A DNA stretch of 5,945 nt from Betaproteobacteria bacterium (GCA_013205155.1 JABMMT010000084.1:1-5945), one strand, 5' to 3'. Shown: positions 1 to 5,909, counted from the stretch's first letter. Notes: generated by a model not told the origin, from the letters alone. Translations and numbers: made by a program.

Positions 1-192
1 CTTCAAAAGCGTCAAGGTCTGATGGTCGCTTGTCCTGAAGAAATCGCCTATCGCCAAGGTTGGATTAGTGCTGAGGTGGTACAAAAAGTGGCTAGTTTGC
101 TGAGTAAAAATACTTACGGTCAATACCTCAATAAGATTTTGCTCGAGCTTAATACTTCAGATCAACCCATCTCTTTGTCTTCTAAGAAATAA
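1..192 (+). CDS. rfbA: Glucose-1-phosphate thymidylyltransferase (RmlA/RfbA), C-terminal fragment
   Basis: This is an open frame from base 1 to a TAA at 190-192, 63 codons, cut by the left edge of the window. The peptide contains ACPEEIAYRQGWI and then a YGQYL motif, which matches the C-terminal end of RmlA (E. coli RfbA reads ACLEEIAWRNGWL followed by YGQYL). In the family, RmlA joins dTTP and glucose-1-phosphate to make dTDP-glucose, the first cytosolic step of dTDP-L-rhamnose synthesis. The nucleotide-binding and catalytic parts lie outside the window, so activity cannot be judged. The ending is intact: after YGQYL it runs about 20 further residues into a Ser/Lys-rich tail and stops normally. 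rfbC follows 13 bp later on the same strand, which supports the assignment and suggests one operon. The name rests on a short but very typical segment plus this neighbour. Confidence 0.87.
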   Translation, partial: LQKRQGLMVACPEEIAYRQGWISAEVVQKVASLLSKNTYGQYLNKILLELNTSDQPISLSSKK

Positions 193-196
193 AGGA
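192..196 (+). promoter_or_regulatory. Ribosome binding site of rfbC (decides the GTG start)
   Basis: An AAGGA Shine-Dalgarno sequence overlaps the last base of the rfbA stop codon and lies 9 nt before the GTG at 206. The spacing is good and there is no competing ATG nearby, so GTG is the likely start. The overlap with the rfbA stop points to coupled translation of the two genes. Confidence 0.7.
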
Positions 197-205
197 AACA
201 TAGCG

Positions 206-775
206 GTGTCCGCTCCCAATCCTAAGCTTCAAGTTACCTCCACAGCAATACATGATGTATTGATTATTGAGCCAAAAGTATTTGGTGATGAGCGTGGCTG
301 GTTTACTGAGTCCTTTAATGCGCAGGATTTTACGCAAGCCACAGGGCTTATCGTCGACTTTGTGCAAGATAACCATTCCTTTTCCAAGCAATGGACTTTG
401 CGTGGTTTGCACTACCAACTAGAGCAAGCTCAAGGTAAATTGGTGCGTGTTGTGGCAGGCAGCGTCTTTGATGTCGCGGTAGATATTCGTAGGTCATCGC
501 TCACTTATGGTAAATGGGTGGGCGTTGAACTCAGCGCTCAGAATCATAAACAGATGTGGATTCCGGCGGGCTTAGCCCATGGCTTTTTGGTGCTATCTGA
601 GGCTGCGGAGTTCTTGTATAAAACGACCGATTACTATCACCCTCAAAGCGAAGCCTGCTTAGCTTGGAATGATCCTACCGTAGGAGTGCAATGGCCCTTC
701 CCAGAAGGCGTGACTCCTAATATGAATGCCAAAGATCACAATGGCTTAGCTTGGGATACTGCTCCGAAGCTTTAA
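206..775 (+). CDS. rfbC: dTDP-4-dehydrorhamnose 3,5-epimerase (RmlC/RfbC)
   Basis: RmlC inverts carbons 3 and 5 of dTDP-4-keto-6-deoxyglucose, the third step in making dTDP-L-rhamnose for O-antigen or other surface glycans. It is a cytosolic cupin-fold dimer. The 189-residue product has the usual family length (about 180-190). Visible family signatures are FxDERGWFxE near residues 26-35, the LRGLHYQ active-site strand (65-71) with the general-base His69, Lys78 in QGKLVRV, the segment WIPAGLAHGF (118-127), the YKTTDYY segment (138-144) with the probable general-acid Tyr138, and Asp177 in NAKD at the position of the family's LSxKD aspartate that pairs with the histidine. All key residues are present, so the enzyme should be active. 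The start is GTG, chosen for its AAGGA site. It sits 13 bp after rfbA and 35 bp before waaC on the same strand. Residue roles are assigned from family knowledge. Confidence 0.96.
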   Translation: MSAPNPKLQVTSTAIHDVLIIEPKVFGDERGWFTESFNAQDFTQATGLIVDFVQDNHSFSKQWTLRGLHYQLEQAQGKLVRVVAGSVFDVAVDIRRSSLTYGKWVGVELSAQNHKQMWIPAGLAHGFLVLSEAAEFLYKTTDYYHPQSEACLAWNDPTVGVQWPFPEGVTPNMNAKDHNGLAWDTAPKL

Positions 776-798
776 ATCGCCTTGCTAGCAAAAGATAA

Positions 799-804
799 GA
801 TAAT
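799..804 (+). promoter_or_regulatory. Possible -10 element just upstream of waaC
   Basis: GATAAT (5 of 6 matches to TATAAT) ends 6 nt before the waaC ATG at 811. No convincing -35 lies 16-18 bp upstream. The 10-bp palindrome TTGCTAGCAA (782-791) sits in the same gap. If this is a real promoter, transcription would begin at or very near the start codon, giving a leaderless mRNA. It may equally be chance in an AT-rich gap, with waaC read from the rfb genes. Confidence 0.25.
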
Positions 805-810
805 GCTCAC

Positions 811-1848
811 ATGAGCACTTCATCGCCCAAAATTTTATTAGTAAAGCTCTCCTCTTTAGGTGACGTACTTCACAATTTACCGCTGGTTTGGGATTTACGA
901 GCACGTTTACCTGATGCGCAAATCGATTGGGTAGTTGAAGAGGCTTACGTTCACTTACTTGAGCCTTTATTGTCAAAAGATGACTTTAGAGGCATTGATC
1001 GCATTATTCCTTTTGGCTTACGTCGTTGGAAAAAACATCTTTTTGAGCTTTCTACTTGGAAGCAATTTTTTTCCTTTAAAAGGCATTTGCAAGAAATCTC
1101 TTATGACGTAGTGATTGAAACCCAAGGCTTACTGAAATCAGCTTTAGTCTGTGCCTTGGCTAAAAAATCACCCAATGCAGTAGTGGCTGGTTTGGCAAAC
1201 GCTACCCAATTTTCAGGATACGAGCCGCTTGCGAAATGCTTCTATAACCATCAAGTGCAAGTTCCAGTACAGACTCATGCAGTTGATCGTTCACGATTAG
1301 TGATGTGCTCAGCATTTGATTGGCTGGCAATCAAGCGTTCGGACACCCCCCATTTCTATGCATCACGAATTGAAGTAGATTTACTCAAACCTTCCATCTC
1401 TCAATTAAAGACCCCATACGTCTTATTTTTTCATTCCACGGCGAGAGAGGCCAAGCGTTGGTCTAATACAGCCTGGGTTGCTTTAGGTATTGAACTTAGC
1501 AATCGTGGATATCAAGTTGTTTTGCCATGGGGTAATGCTGCTGAGAAGGCTGTTAGTACTGTGCTGGCTAAGCAGATTCCGAATGCCTTGGTGCCCCCAG
1601 CATTTTCGATTGAAGATGCCTTTGCCGTAATAGCCGGCGCTGCGCTGACCGTTGGGGTTGATACGGGTCTCACGCATTTAGCGGCCGTCTTGGGCTTACC
1701 TACAGTAGAAATCTATTGCGATTCTCCGCGATGGAAGACTGAGGGTTATTGGGCTTATCACATCCGTAATGTGGGAGACATCGGACTGTCTCCAGATGCC
1801 GCTGAGCTTATCAAGGTATCTGTAGAGCTACTCACGAGACCTGCTTAG
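811..1848 (+). CDS. waaC: Lipopolysaccharide heptosyltransferase I (WaaC/RfaC)
   Basis: WaaC transfers the first L-glycero-D-manno-heptose from ADP-heptose to Kdo2-lipid A, beginning the LPS inner core on the cytoplasmic face of the inner membrane. The 345-residue protein fits glycosyltransferase family 9 (two Rossmann-like domains). The N-terminal motif KILLVKLSSLGDVLHNLP (residues 7-24) carries Asp18, matching the catalytic Asp13 of E. coli WaaC. Lys215 in AREAKRWSN matches E. coli Lys192. The donor-binding signature VDTGLTHLAA (283-292) contains Asp284, Thr285 and His288, and the Lys215 to Asp284 spacing of 69 equals that of E. coli (192 to 261). There is no clear Shine-Dalgarno sequence; the purine run AAGATAAG lies 11 nt upstream. 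The ATG at 811 is chosen because the conserved N-terminus begins about six residues later. It may be the last gene of the rfb transcript, and it ends 3 bp from the convergent tolC-like gene. Confidence 0.95.
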   Translation: MSTSSPKILLVKLSSLGDVLHNLPLVWDLRARLPDAQIDWVVEEAYVHLLEPLLSKDDFRGIDRIIPFGLRRWKKHLFELSTWKQFFSFKRHLQEISYDVVIETQGLLKSALVCALAKKSPNAVVAGLANATQFSGYEPLAKCFYNHQVQVPVQTHAVDRSRLVMCSAFDWLAIKRSDTPHFYASRIEVDLLKPSISQLKTPYVLFFHSTAREAKRWSNTAWVALGIELSNRGYQVVLPWGNAAEKAVSTVLAKQIPNALVPPAFSIEDAFAVIAGAALTVGVDTGLTHLAAVLGLPTVEIYCDSPRWKTEGYWAYHIRNVGDIGLSPDAAELIKVSVELLTRPA

Positions 1849-1851
1849 GAA

Positions 1852-3474
1852 TTAACGCAGTAAAGTATTGATCGCGATCAGATCTTGATCTGTAAGGGCA
1901 GCTGCATGCGCCTTTAATTTAATCGCGTTGAGAATAGTGTTATAGCGTGCTTGTTGCAACTGTGATCGAGTGTTAATAACAGTATCTAAAGCGATCAACA
2001 CATCAATATTAATTAAGGTGCCTACTTGGAATCCAAGCTTGCTGGACTCTAAGGCGGAATTCGTTGAACGCTCCGCAGCTTCAAATGCTTTTACGCTTGC
2101 AAGTCCGCCATAAAATCCAGTAAATGCAGCGCGTGTATTTTGCGCGGCTGTACGTCTGGCATTATCAAAGTTGGCTTTAGCGGTATCTACTAAGGCTGCA
2201 TTTTGACGAATGATAGAACTGGCATAACCACCAGATACCAAAGGTATATTCATCTGTAACGCAATGGTGTTGTTATAAACGTTTGTATTATTAGGTTGAA
2301 AACTATTTGCAGTACCATTAGAAGTGTTATAGCCACTAGTCCCTACAAAGTTAATGGAGGGGTAGTTCAAGGCTTGTGAGCCACGAAAAGTACTCTCAGC
2401 AAGATTAACTGTTAGCTGGCTAGCCAAGACATTAAAGTTTGCTGCCTCTGATTGCTTAATCCAATCATCCAAGGTTTGGCCTGGAGGTAGTTGTGGATTG
2501 ACGCTATCTGTAATGGGAATATCTTTTGCATCTTTATTCTTCGAGCGAGGATCCTTAAGAACGCCATCGATCTTCACCTCTTTAGTGAGGGGTCTTAATG
2601 CACCAACTGGATGGCCAACCAACTGCTCTAAAACACCGCGCGTCACCACTAAACCCGCTTGGGCTGCAATTTCTTGAGAATTGGCTAAATCCAAGGCAGC
2701 CTGCGCCGTATTGACATCCACAATCGTTGCAAGACCAGCATCAAATTTAGCTTGTGCAATTTCAAGTTGTTGTTTGATCAGACTCTTTTTATTGCGATAG
2801 AGTTCAACATTGTCTTGACTTGTTAGGGCATCAAAATAAGCCTGCGATACCCGAATAATTAAATCTTGCTGAGCCGAATAAAAGCGCATGTCGGCAAGCC
2901 TAGTATTTAAATCACCTTGTTTAAATGCTTCAAGGGCTGTGAGATTGAATACGGGTTGCGTCAGGGTGACGGTGTAATTCTTTTGATCAAATACACGTGA
3001 GTTACCTGAGCCCGGTGAAACGATGGTACTTCCTGCACCATGCTGGAAGTAGCGTGTGCCGCCTGGTGTGGCACTGGCTTGTGGAAGTAAGAGCGATAGG
3101 CCTTGCCAATACAGTTCTTTACTGGCCTGGTAATTAGAGCGAGCGGCATTTAAAACGGGATCGCTAAAGGCAGCCTCTTGATAAAGAGTGATCAAGTCAG
3201 TTAATCGATTTTTGTCTATAGATCCTGAGCTATTTGCGTTGATATAAGAAGGAGTAGCTTGGTCTGGTAAAGCAGTCTTAGGCTTTACAATGAACTGTGG
3301 CGGTTGATCGATACCAGTCAGTGACTGAACACTTACTTTGGAGGGTAAAGAGGGCGGAGCTCCACTGGCACTTTGTGCCCAAGTATTTGTCGAAACCCAT
3401 CCAAAGCCCAGCGCTTGACCCAGGATTAAGCTGAATGCTGTTATCTGAGAGGGTAGAGGGCGGCTTCTGTTCAT
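1852..3474 (-). CDS. tolC: TolC-family outer membrane efflux/type I secretion channel
   Basis: TolC proteins form trimeric outer-membrane beta-barrels with a long periplasmic alpha-helical tunnel, the exit duct for RND/MFS/ABC efflux pumps or type I secretion. I start at the ATG at 3474 (540 residues); an in-frame TTG at 3483 would add three residues. Neither has a good Shine-Dalgarno site. From the ATG, residues 1-33 look like a Sec signal peptide with cleavage near TWA-QSA. A Ser/Pro-rich, low-complexity stretch of about 55 residues follows. Then comes the typical duplicated outer-membrane efflux domain: copy 1 at about 90-285 (with QPVFN, and FDAGLATIVDV near 244) and copy 2 at about 335-530 (with IPLVSGG, and FQVGTLINIDV near 482), joined by a charged linker at about 305-335. 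It is longer than E. coli TolC (493) because of the N-terminal extension and linker. No membrane fusion protein or pump gene is adjacent, so its substrate is unknown. The family is certain; orthology to housekeeping TolC is likely but unproven. Confidence 0.92.
   Translation of the reverse strand: MNRSRPLPSQITAFSLILGQALGFGWVSTNTWAQSASGAPPSLPSKVSVQSLTGIDQPPQFIVKPKTALPDQATPSYINANSSGSIDKNRLTDLITLYQEAAFSDPVLNAARSNYQASKELYWQGLSLLLPQASATPGGTRYFQHGAGSTIVSPGSGNSRVFDQKNYTVTLTQPVFNLTALEAFKQGDLNTRLADMRFYSAQQDLIIRVSQAYFDALTSQDNVELYRNKKSLIKQQLEIAQAKFDAGLATIVDVNTAQAALDLANSQEIAAQAGLVVTRGVLEQLVGHPVGALRPLTKEVKIDGVLKDPRSKNKDAKDIPITDSVNPQLPPGQTLDDWIKQSEAANFNVLASQLTVNLAESTFRGSQALNYPSINFVGTSGYNTSNGTANSFQPNNTNVYNNTIALQMNIPLVSGGYASSIIRQNAALVDTAKANFDNARRTAAQNTRAAFTGFYGGLASVKAFEAAERSTNSALESSKLGFQVGTLINIDVLIALDTVINTRSQLQQARYNTILNAIKLKAHAAALTDQDLIAINTLLR
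1869..1892. repeat. Two abutting palindromes with four GATC sites at the waaC/tolC convergent junction
   Basis: TGATCGCGATCA (1869-1880) is a perfect 12-bp palindrome. It overlaps CAGATC-TT-GATCTG (1879-1892), a 6-bp stem with a 2-nt loop. Together they hold four GATC tetramers in 21 bp. The tract is coding DNA of the tolC-like gene (residues DQDLIAI) and lies 21 bp past the waaC stop, so in waaC mRNA it would be the first stem-loop after the coding region. No U-run follows, so it is not a standard intrinsic terminator. The codons for Asp and Ile explain much of the GATC density. Confidence 0.4.
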
Positions 3475-3529
3475 GTAATTCAAATGCTTTTTAATGTGCC
3501 ATGCAGTTTAAGGCTAATTTATCCAAATT

Positions 3530-3543
3530 GCTCATTTATGAGC
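3530..3543. repeat. Inverted repeat in the divergent tolC/uppP intergenic region (possible operator)
   Basis: GCTCAT-TT-ATGAGC is a perfect 6-bp inverted repeat with a 2-nt centre, near the middle of the 120-bp region between the divergent tolC-like and uppP genes. It lies 55 bp from the tolC ATG and 51 bp from the uppP ATG. Its position and symmetry suit a dimeric regulator, but no regulator gene is present and the sequence does not match an operator I recognise. No U-run follows on either strand, so a terminator is unlikely. Confidence 0.4.
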
Positions 3544-3579
3544 TATTTTGCCAAATACTCTAATTCTTGCTTGGATACC

Positions 3580-3587
3580 TATAAAAT
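3580..3587 (+). promoter_or_regulatory. Possible -10 element of uppP
   Basis: TATAAAAT contains two overlapping -10-like hexamers, TATAAA (3580-3585) and TAAAAT (3582-3587), ending 7-9 nt before the uppP ATG. The -35 region about 17 bp upstream is poor (around ACTCTA). There is no Shine-Dalgarno sequence between it and the ATG. A start site about 7 nt downstream would fall at or beside the ATG, which suggests a leaderless or nearly leaderless transcript. Only the sequence match is seen; function is inferred. Confidence 0.4.
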
Positions 3588-3594
3588 TTAGCCC

Positions 3595-4440
3595 ATGGAT
3601 CTAATTTTGTTAGCTAAAGCAGTCATTCTGGGGATAGTAGAGGGCTTAACAGAGTTTTTGCCCATTTCTAGTACGGGACACCTGATTTTGGTTGGGGATT
3701 TATTGGACTTTAATGACGATCAAGGTAAAGCGTTTGAAGTCATTATTCAGTTCGGTGCAATCTTGGCAGTGTGTTGGGAATTTCGACATAAGCTCATCAG
3801 TGTCATTACTTCATTGAAGACGAGTCCGCTGGCTAGGCGTTTTGTCTTGAATCTAGTGATTGCCTCTATTCCGGCGATGGGTTTAGCTTTCTTATTTGGT
3901 AAATATATTAAGGCGGTCTTATTTGCCCCAGTTCCAGTTGCCACCGCTTTTATTGTTGGCGCTCTGGTGATTTTCTGGGCAGAACACCGTCAGCTTCATC
4001 TAAGCCCTTCACAAAGAGCAATTCATACGGTAGATGACCTCACTCCGTTAGATGCGCTAAAGGTGGGCTTAGCCCAATGTGCCGCCTTGATCCCGGGTAC
4101 TTCTCGGTCGGGTGCAACGATTATTGGTGGCATGCTGTTTGGTATTCCAAGAGTAGTTGCTACTGAATTCTCTTTTTTCTTGGCGATTCCAGTGATTGGT
4201 GGTGCAACGGCCTATGAGTTACTAAAACTTTGGAACTCACCGGTTACTTTTACTGGCGCCTATAGCTTGGCTATCGCAGTAGGTTTTGTTTCAGCTTTCA
4301 TCTCTGCATTTATTTGTGTGCGCTGGTTAATACGCTATGTTGGACACCATAACTTTGTGCCATTTGCTTGGTACCGAATTGTATTTGGCTTGTTAGTGCT
4401 CATTACAGCATATACAGGTTTGATAGCTTGGTCTCATTAA
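3595..4440 (+). CDS. uppP: Undecaprenyl-diphosphatase (UppP/BacA)
   Basis: UppP removes a phosphate from undecaprenyl diphosphate to regenerate the lipid carrier used for peptidoglycan, O-antigen and other envelope polymers; extra dosage is known to give bacitracin resistance. It is an inner-membrane protein whose active site faces the periplasmic side. The 281-residue product (E. coli BacA has 273) is hydrophobic throughout. It shows both family signatures: EGLTEFLPISSTGH (residues 16-29), with Glu16, Glu20, Ser26 and His29, and PGTSRSGAT (167-175), with Arg171. These correspond to E. coli Glu17, Glu21, Ser27, His30 and Arg174. All catalytic residues are present. A typical VPFAWYRIVFG segment (255-265) precedes the last helix. 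The ATG at 3595 is 15 codons before the first motif, as expected, but has no Shine-Dalgarno site. It is the first gene of the right-hand block; the DUF2721 gene follows after 28 bp. Confidence 0.97.
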   Translation: MDLILLAKAVILGIVEGLTEFLPISSTGHLILVGDLLDFNDDQGKAFEVIIQFGAILAVCWEFRHKLISVITSLKTSPLARRFVLNLVIASIPAMGLAFLFGKYIKAVLFAPVPVATAFIVGALVIFWAEHRQLHLSPSQRAIHTVDDLTPLDALKVGLAQCAALIPGTSRSGATIIGGMLFGIPRVVATEFSFFLAIPVIGGATAYELLKLWNSPVTFTGAYSLAIAVGFVSAFISAFICVRWLIRYVGHHNFVPFAWYRIVFGLLVLITAYTGLIAWSH

Positions 4441-4457
4441 TCAACTGCTAGTCCCTT

Positions 4458-4461
4458 AGGA
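4458..4461 (+). promoter_or_regulatory. Ribosome binding site of the DUF2721 gene
   Basis: AGGA lies 7 nt before the ATG at 4469 inside the 28-bp gap after uppP. The gap is too short for a promoter plus a terminator, so the gene is probably read through from uppP. Confidence 0.55.
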
Positions 4462-4468
4462 AATCAAT

Positions 4469-4924
4469 ATGGATGTCACCATTGACGCGATTACCAATAA
4501 TATTCAGCTGGCATTAGCACCAGTTTTTTTATTAACCGCTGTCGCCACTCTGATTAATGCCATTTCAGGGCGCTTGGCAAGATCAGTAGATCGCATGCGT
4601 ACGATTAATAAGTTAATGCATAGCGATCATCATTTTTCAGATTCTGCCCGTCAACAAATGCTGCTTGAGGCGAATGAAGCAAAGATGCGAGGTCGTCTAT
4701 GTACCGTAGCAATCTTTTTTGATGTTTTAAGCGGCCTATTTATCTCGCTGACAGTTTTAGAACTCTTTTTCTTCCAAGCGGGGGCGGTACGTTCTTTGCA
4801 TACAGATTATGTCATTTGGACATTTGTTCTGGGATTAGTCGCTTTTATGACCTCTTTAGGCTTTGTTTTAGCTGAAATCATCTATGCCTATCGGTCAGCT
4901 AGCTGGGATTCACCCCACAGCTAG
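4469..4924 (+). CDS. DUF2721 family integral membrane protein
   Basis: The 151-residue product belongs to the DUF2721 family, whose function is not known. The recognised signature is the N-terminal run of the type IQLALAPVFLLTAVATLIN (residues 12-30) leading into SGRLARSVDR (33-42). Three membrane segments are visible at about 12-33, 78-102 and 114-140. Between the first two lies a polar, His- and charge-rich loop (about 43-75, with HSDHH at 51-55) that could form a short helical hairpin on one side of the membrane. There is no cleavable signal peptide; segment 1 probably acts as a signal anchor. The start is supported by AGGA 7 nt upstream. It follows uppP by 28 bp and probably shares its transcript, but this does not establish a role in carrier-lipid recycling. 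The family call comes from remembered motifs and the function is unassigned. Confidence 0.85.
   Translation: MDVTIDAITNNIQLALAPVFLLTAVATLINAISGRLARSVDRMRTINKLMHSDHHFSDSARQQMLLEANEAKMRGRLCTVAIFFDVLSGLFISLTVLELFFFQAGAVRSLHTDYVIWTFVLGLVAFMTSLGFVLAEIIYAYRSASWDSPHS
4899..4924 (+). other. Stem-loop covering the stop codon of the DUF2721 gene
   Basis: CTAGCTG (4899-4905) pairs with CAGCTAG (4918-4924), and two further G-C pairs (4906-4907 with 4915-4916) extend the stem past one bulged A at 4917, leaving a 7-nt loop. The left arm also belongs to the 10-bp palindrome CAGCTAGCTG (4896-4905), so two folds compete. The following bases (TCGATTCAAACC) are not U-rich, so this is not a standard intrinsic terminator. 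It could protect the 3' end of a uppP-DUF2721 mRNA or cause pausing before the next gene. Confidence 0.35.
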
Positions 4925-4938
4925 TCGATTCAAACCGT

Positions 4939-4944
4939 TAAAAT
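4939..4944 (+). promoter_or_regulatory. Possible -10 element upstream of the UDP-glucuronate decarboxylase gene
   Basis: TAAAAT lies 28 nt before the ATG at 4973, in the 48-bp gap after the DUF2721 gene. No good -35 is seen at the usual spacing. A purine stretch AAAGATAAG (4960-4968) lies 4 nt before the ATG and may act as a weak ribosome binding site; the same 9-mer occurs before waaC (791-799). A separate promoter for this gene is possible but weakly supported. Confidence 0.28.
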
Positions 4945-4972
4945 CAGCAGAACTTAATTAAAGATAAGCAAA

Positions 4973-5908
4973 ATGAAGAAAATTCTCATTACTGGTGGCG
5001 CAGGTTTTTTAGGCTCACATCTCACTGAAAGACTCCTCAAGGATGGGAACGAGGTTTTAGTAGTCGATAATTTTTTTACTGGCACTAAGCAAAATTTAAC
5101 GCACTTACTGTCAAATACCAATTTAGAAGTGATGCGCCACGATGTTACCTTTCCTCTGTATGTAGAAACTGATCAGATTTATAACTTAGCGTGTCCAGCA
5201 TCCCCAGTACATTATCAATACGATCCAGTGCAGACTACCAAGACGAGTGTACATGGTGCGATCAATATGCTCGGTTTAGCTAAGCGGACTCGTGCTCGTA
5301 TTTTGCAAGCATCGACGAGTGAGGTGTATGGCGATCCAGAGGTGCATCCTCAGCCAGAAGAATATTGGGGTAGAGTCAATCCCATTGGCATTCGCTCTTG
5401 CTATGACGAAGGCAAGCGCTGCGCAGAAACCCTGTTTTTTGACTATTACCGCCAGCATGGTCTTGATATCAAAGTAATGCGTATCTTTAATACTTATGGT
5501 CCACGCATGAATCCCCAAGACGGTAGAGTAGTCAGTAATTTTATTGTTCAGGCACTTCAGGGCAAAGACATCACTATTTATGGCGATGGTCAACAAACGC
5601 GTAGCTTTTGTTACGTGGATGATTTAATTGAAGCCTTTGTTCGCATGATGAATTCTGAAAAGGGCTTCACAGGCCCAGTCAATACTGGAAACCCAGGTGA
5701 ATTTACGATGTTGCAGTTAGCCGAAACCATTCTGAAGATCTCTGGAAGTAAATCAAAATTGGTTTTTGAACCACTACCTTCCGATGATCCAAAGCAGCGT
5801 CAACCTAATATTGAATTAGCGAAAGCCAAGCTGGGCTGGGAACCAAAAGTGAATCTTGAGGACGGCCTCAAAGAGACCATTGCCTACTTTAGGAAGGTAT
5901 TGGCTTAG
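4973..5908 (+). CDS. UDP-glucuronate decarboxylase (UDP-xylose synthase), extended SDR family
   Basis: The enzyme oxidises UDP-glucuronate at C4, decarboxylates it and reduces the product to UDP-xylose, with tightly bound NAD, in the cytosol. The 311 residues fit the short single-domain bacterial/eukaryotic UXS type. Visible motifs are the Rossmann GGAGFLG (8-14), Asp32 after strand beta-2 (VVDNFFTG), the UXS-specific YNLACPASPVHYQ (70-82), STSEVYGDP (114-122) with Thr115 and Glu117, the run NPIGIRSCYDEGKR (136-149) with catalytic Tyr144 and Lys148, RIFNTYGPRM (170-179), and DDPKQRQP (271-278) with a sugar-nucleotide-binding Arg near 276. The ACPASP and RSCYDEGKR blocks separate it from dTDP-glucose 4,6-dehydratase (RmlB), GalE and the ArnA decarboxylase domain. 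No UDP-glucose dehydrogenase, the expected source of the substrate, is in the window. It lies 48 bp after the DUF2721 gene and 1 bp before the likely trmB start. Confidence 0.94.
   Translation: MKKILITGGAGFLGSHLTERLLKDGNEVLVVDNFFTGTKQNLTHLLSNTNLEVMRHDVTFPLYVETDQIYNLACPASPVHYQYDPVQTTKTSVHGAINMLGLAKRTRARILQASTSEVYGDPEVHPQPEEYWGRVNPIGIRSCYDEGKRCAETLFFDYYRQHGLDIKVMRIFNTYGPRMNPQDGRVVSNFIVQALQGKDITIYGDGQQTRSFCYVDDLIEAFVRMMNSEKGFTGPVNTGNPGEFTMLQLAETILKISGSKSKLVFEPLPSDDPKQRQPNIELAKAKLGWEPKVNLEDGLKETIAYFRKVLA
5891..5897 (+). promoter_or_regulatory. Shine-Dalgarno sequence for the downstream trmB-like start
   Basis: AGGAAGG is a strong Shine-Dalgarno match inside the last codons of the decarboxylase gene, ending 12 nt before TTG at 5910. 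The spacing is slightly long. As no other start lies in a suitable position, it supports translation starting at 5910 and coupling to the upstream gene. Confidence 0.5.
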
Positions 5909-5909
5909 C

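Noticed and set aside
182..418. Minus-strand open frame across the rfbA end and rfbC start
   Set aside because: It overlaps two confidently assigned genes and encodes no recognisable motif.
803..814. Three-codon reading frame ATG CTC ACA TGA overlapping the waaC start, resembling a coupling leader peptide
   Set aside because: It has no ribosome binding site, and so short a frame is expected by chance.
3475..3483. TTG start at 3483 for the tolC-like gene, adding three residues
   Set aside because: An ATG follows three codons later, neither start has a good Shine-Dalgarno site, and the signal peptide is complete from the ATG. The TTG remains possible.
5276..5596. Long open frame on the minus strand inside the decarboxylase gene
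   Set aside because: It lies wholly within a well-supported gene with clear motifs, has no ribosome binding site or recognisable protein motif, and is a shadow of the coding frame.
4973..5908. Assignment as dTDP-glucose 4,6-dehydratase (RmlB), which would fit the rhamnose genes on the left
   Set aside because: The ACPASP and RSCYDEGKR blocks and the 311-residue length are specific to UDP-glucuronate decarboxylase; RmlB is about 350 residues with a TDEVYG motif.
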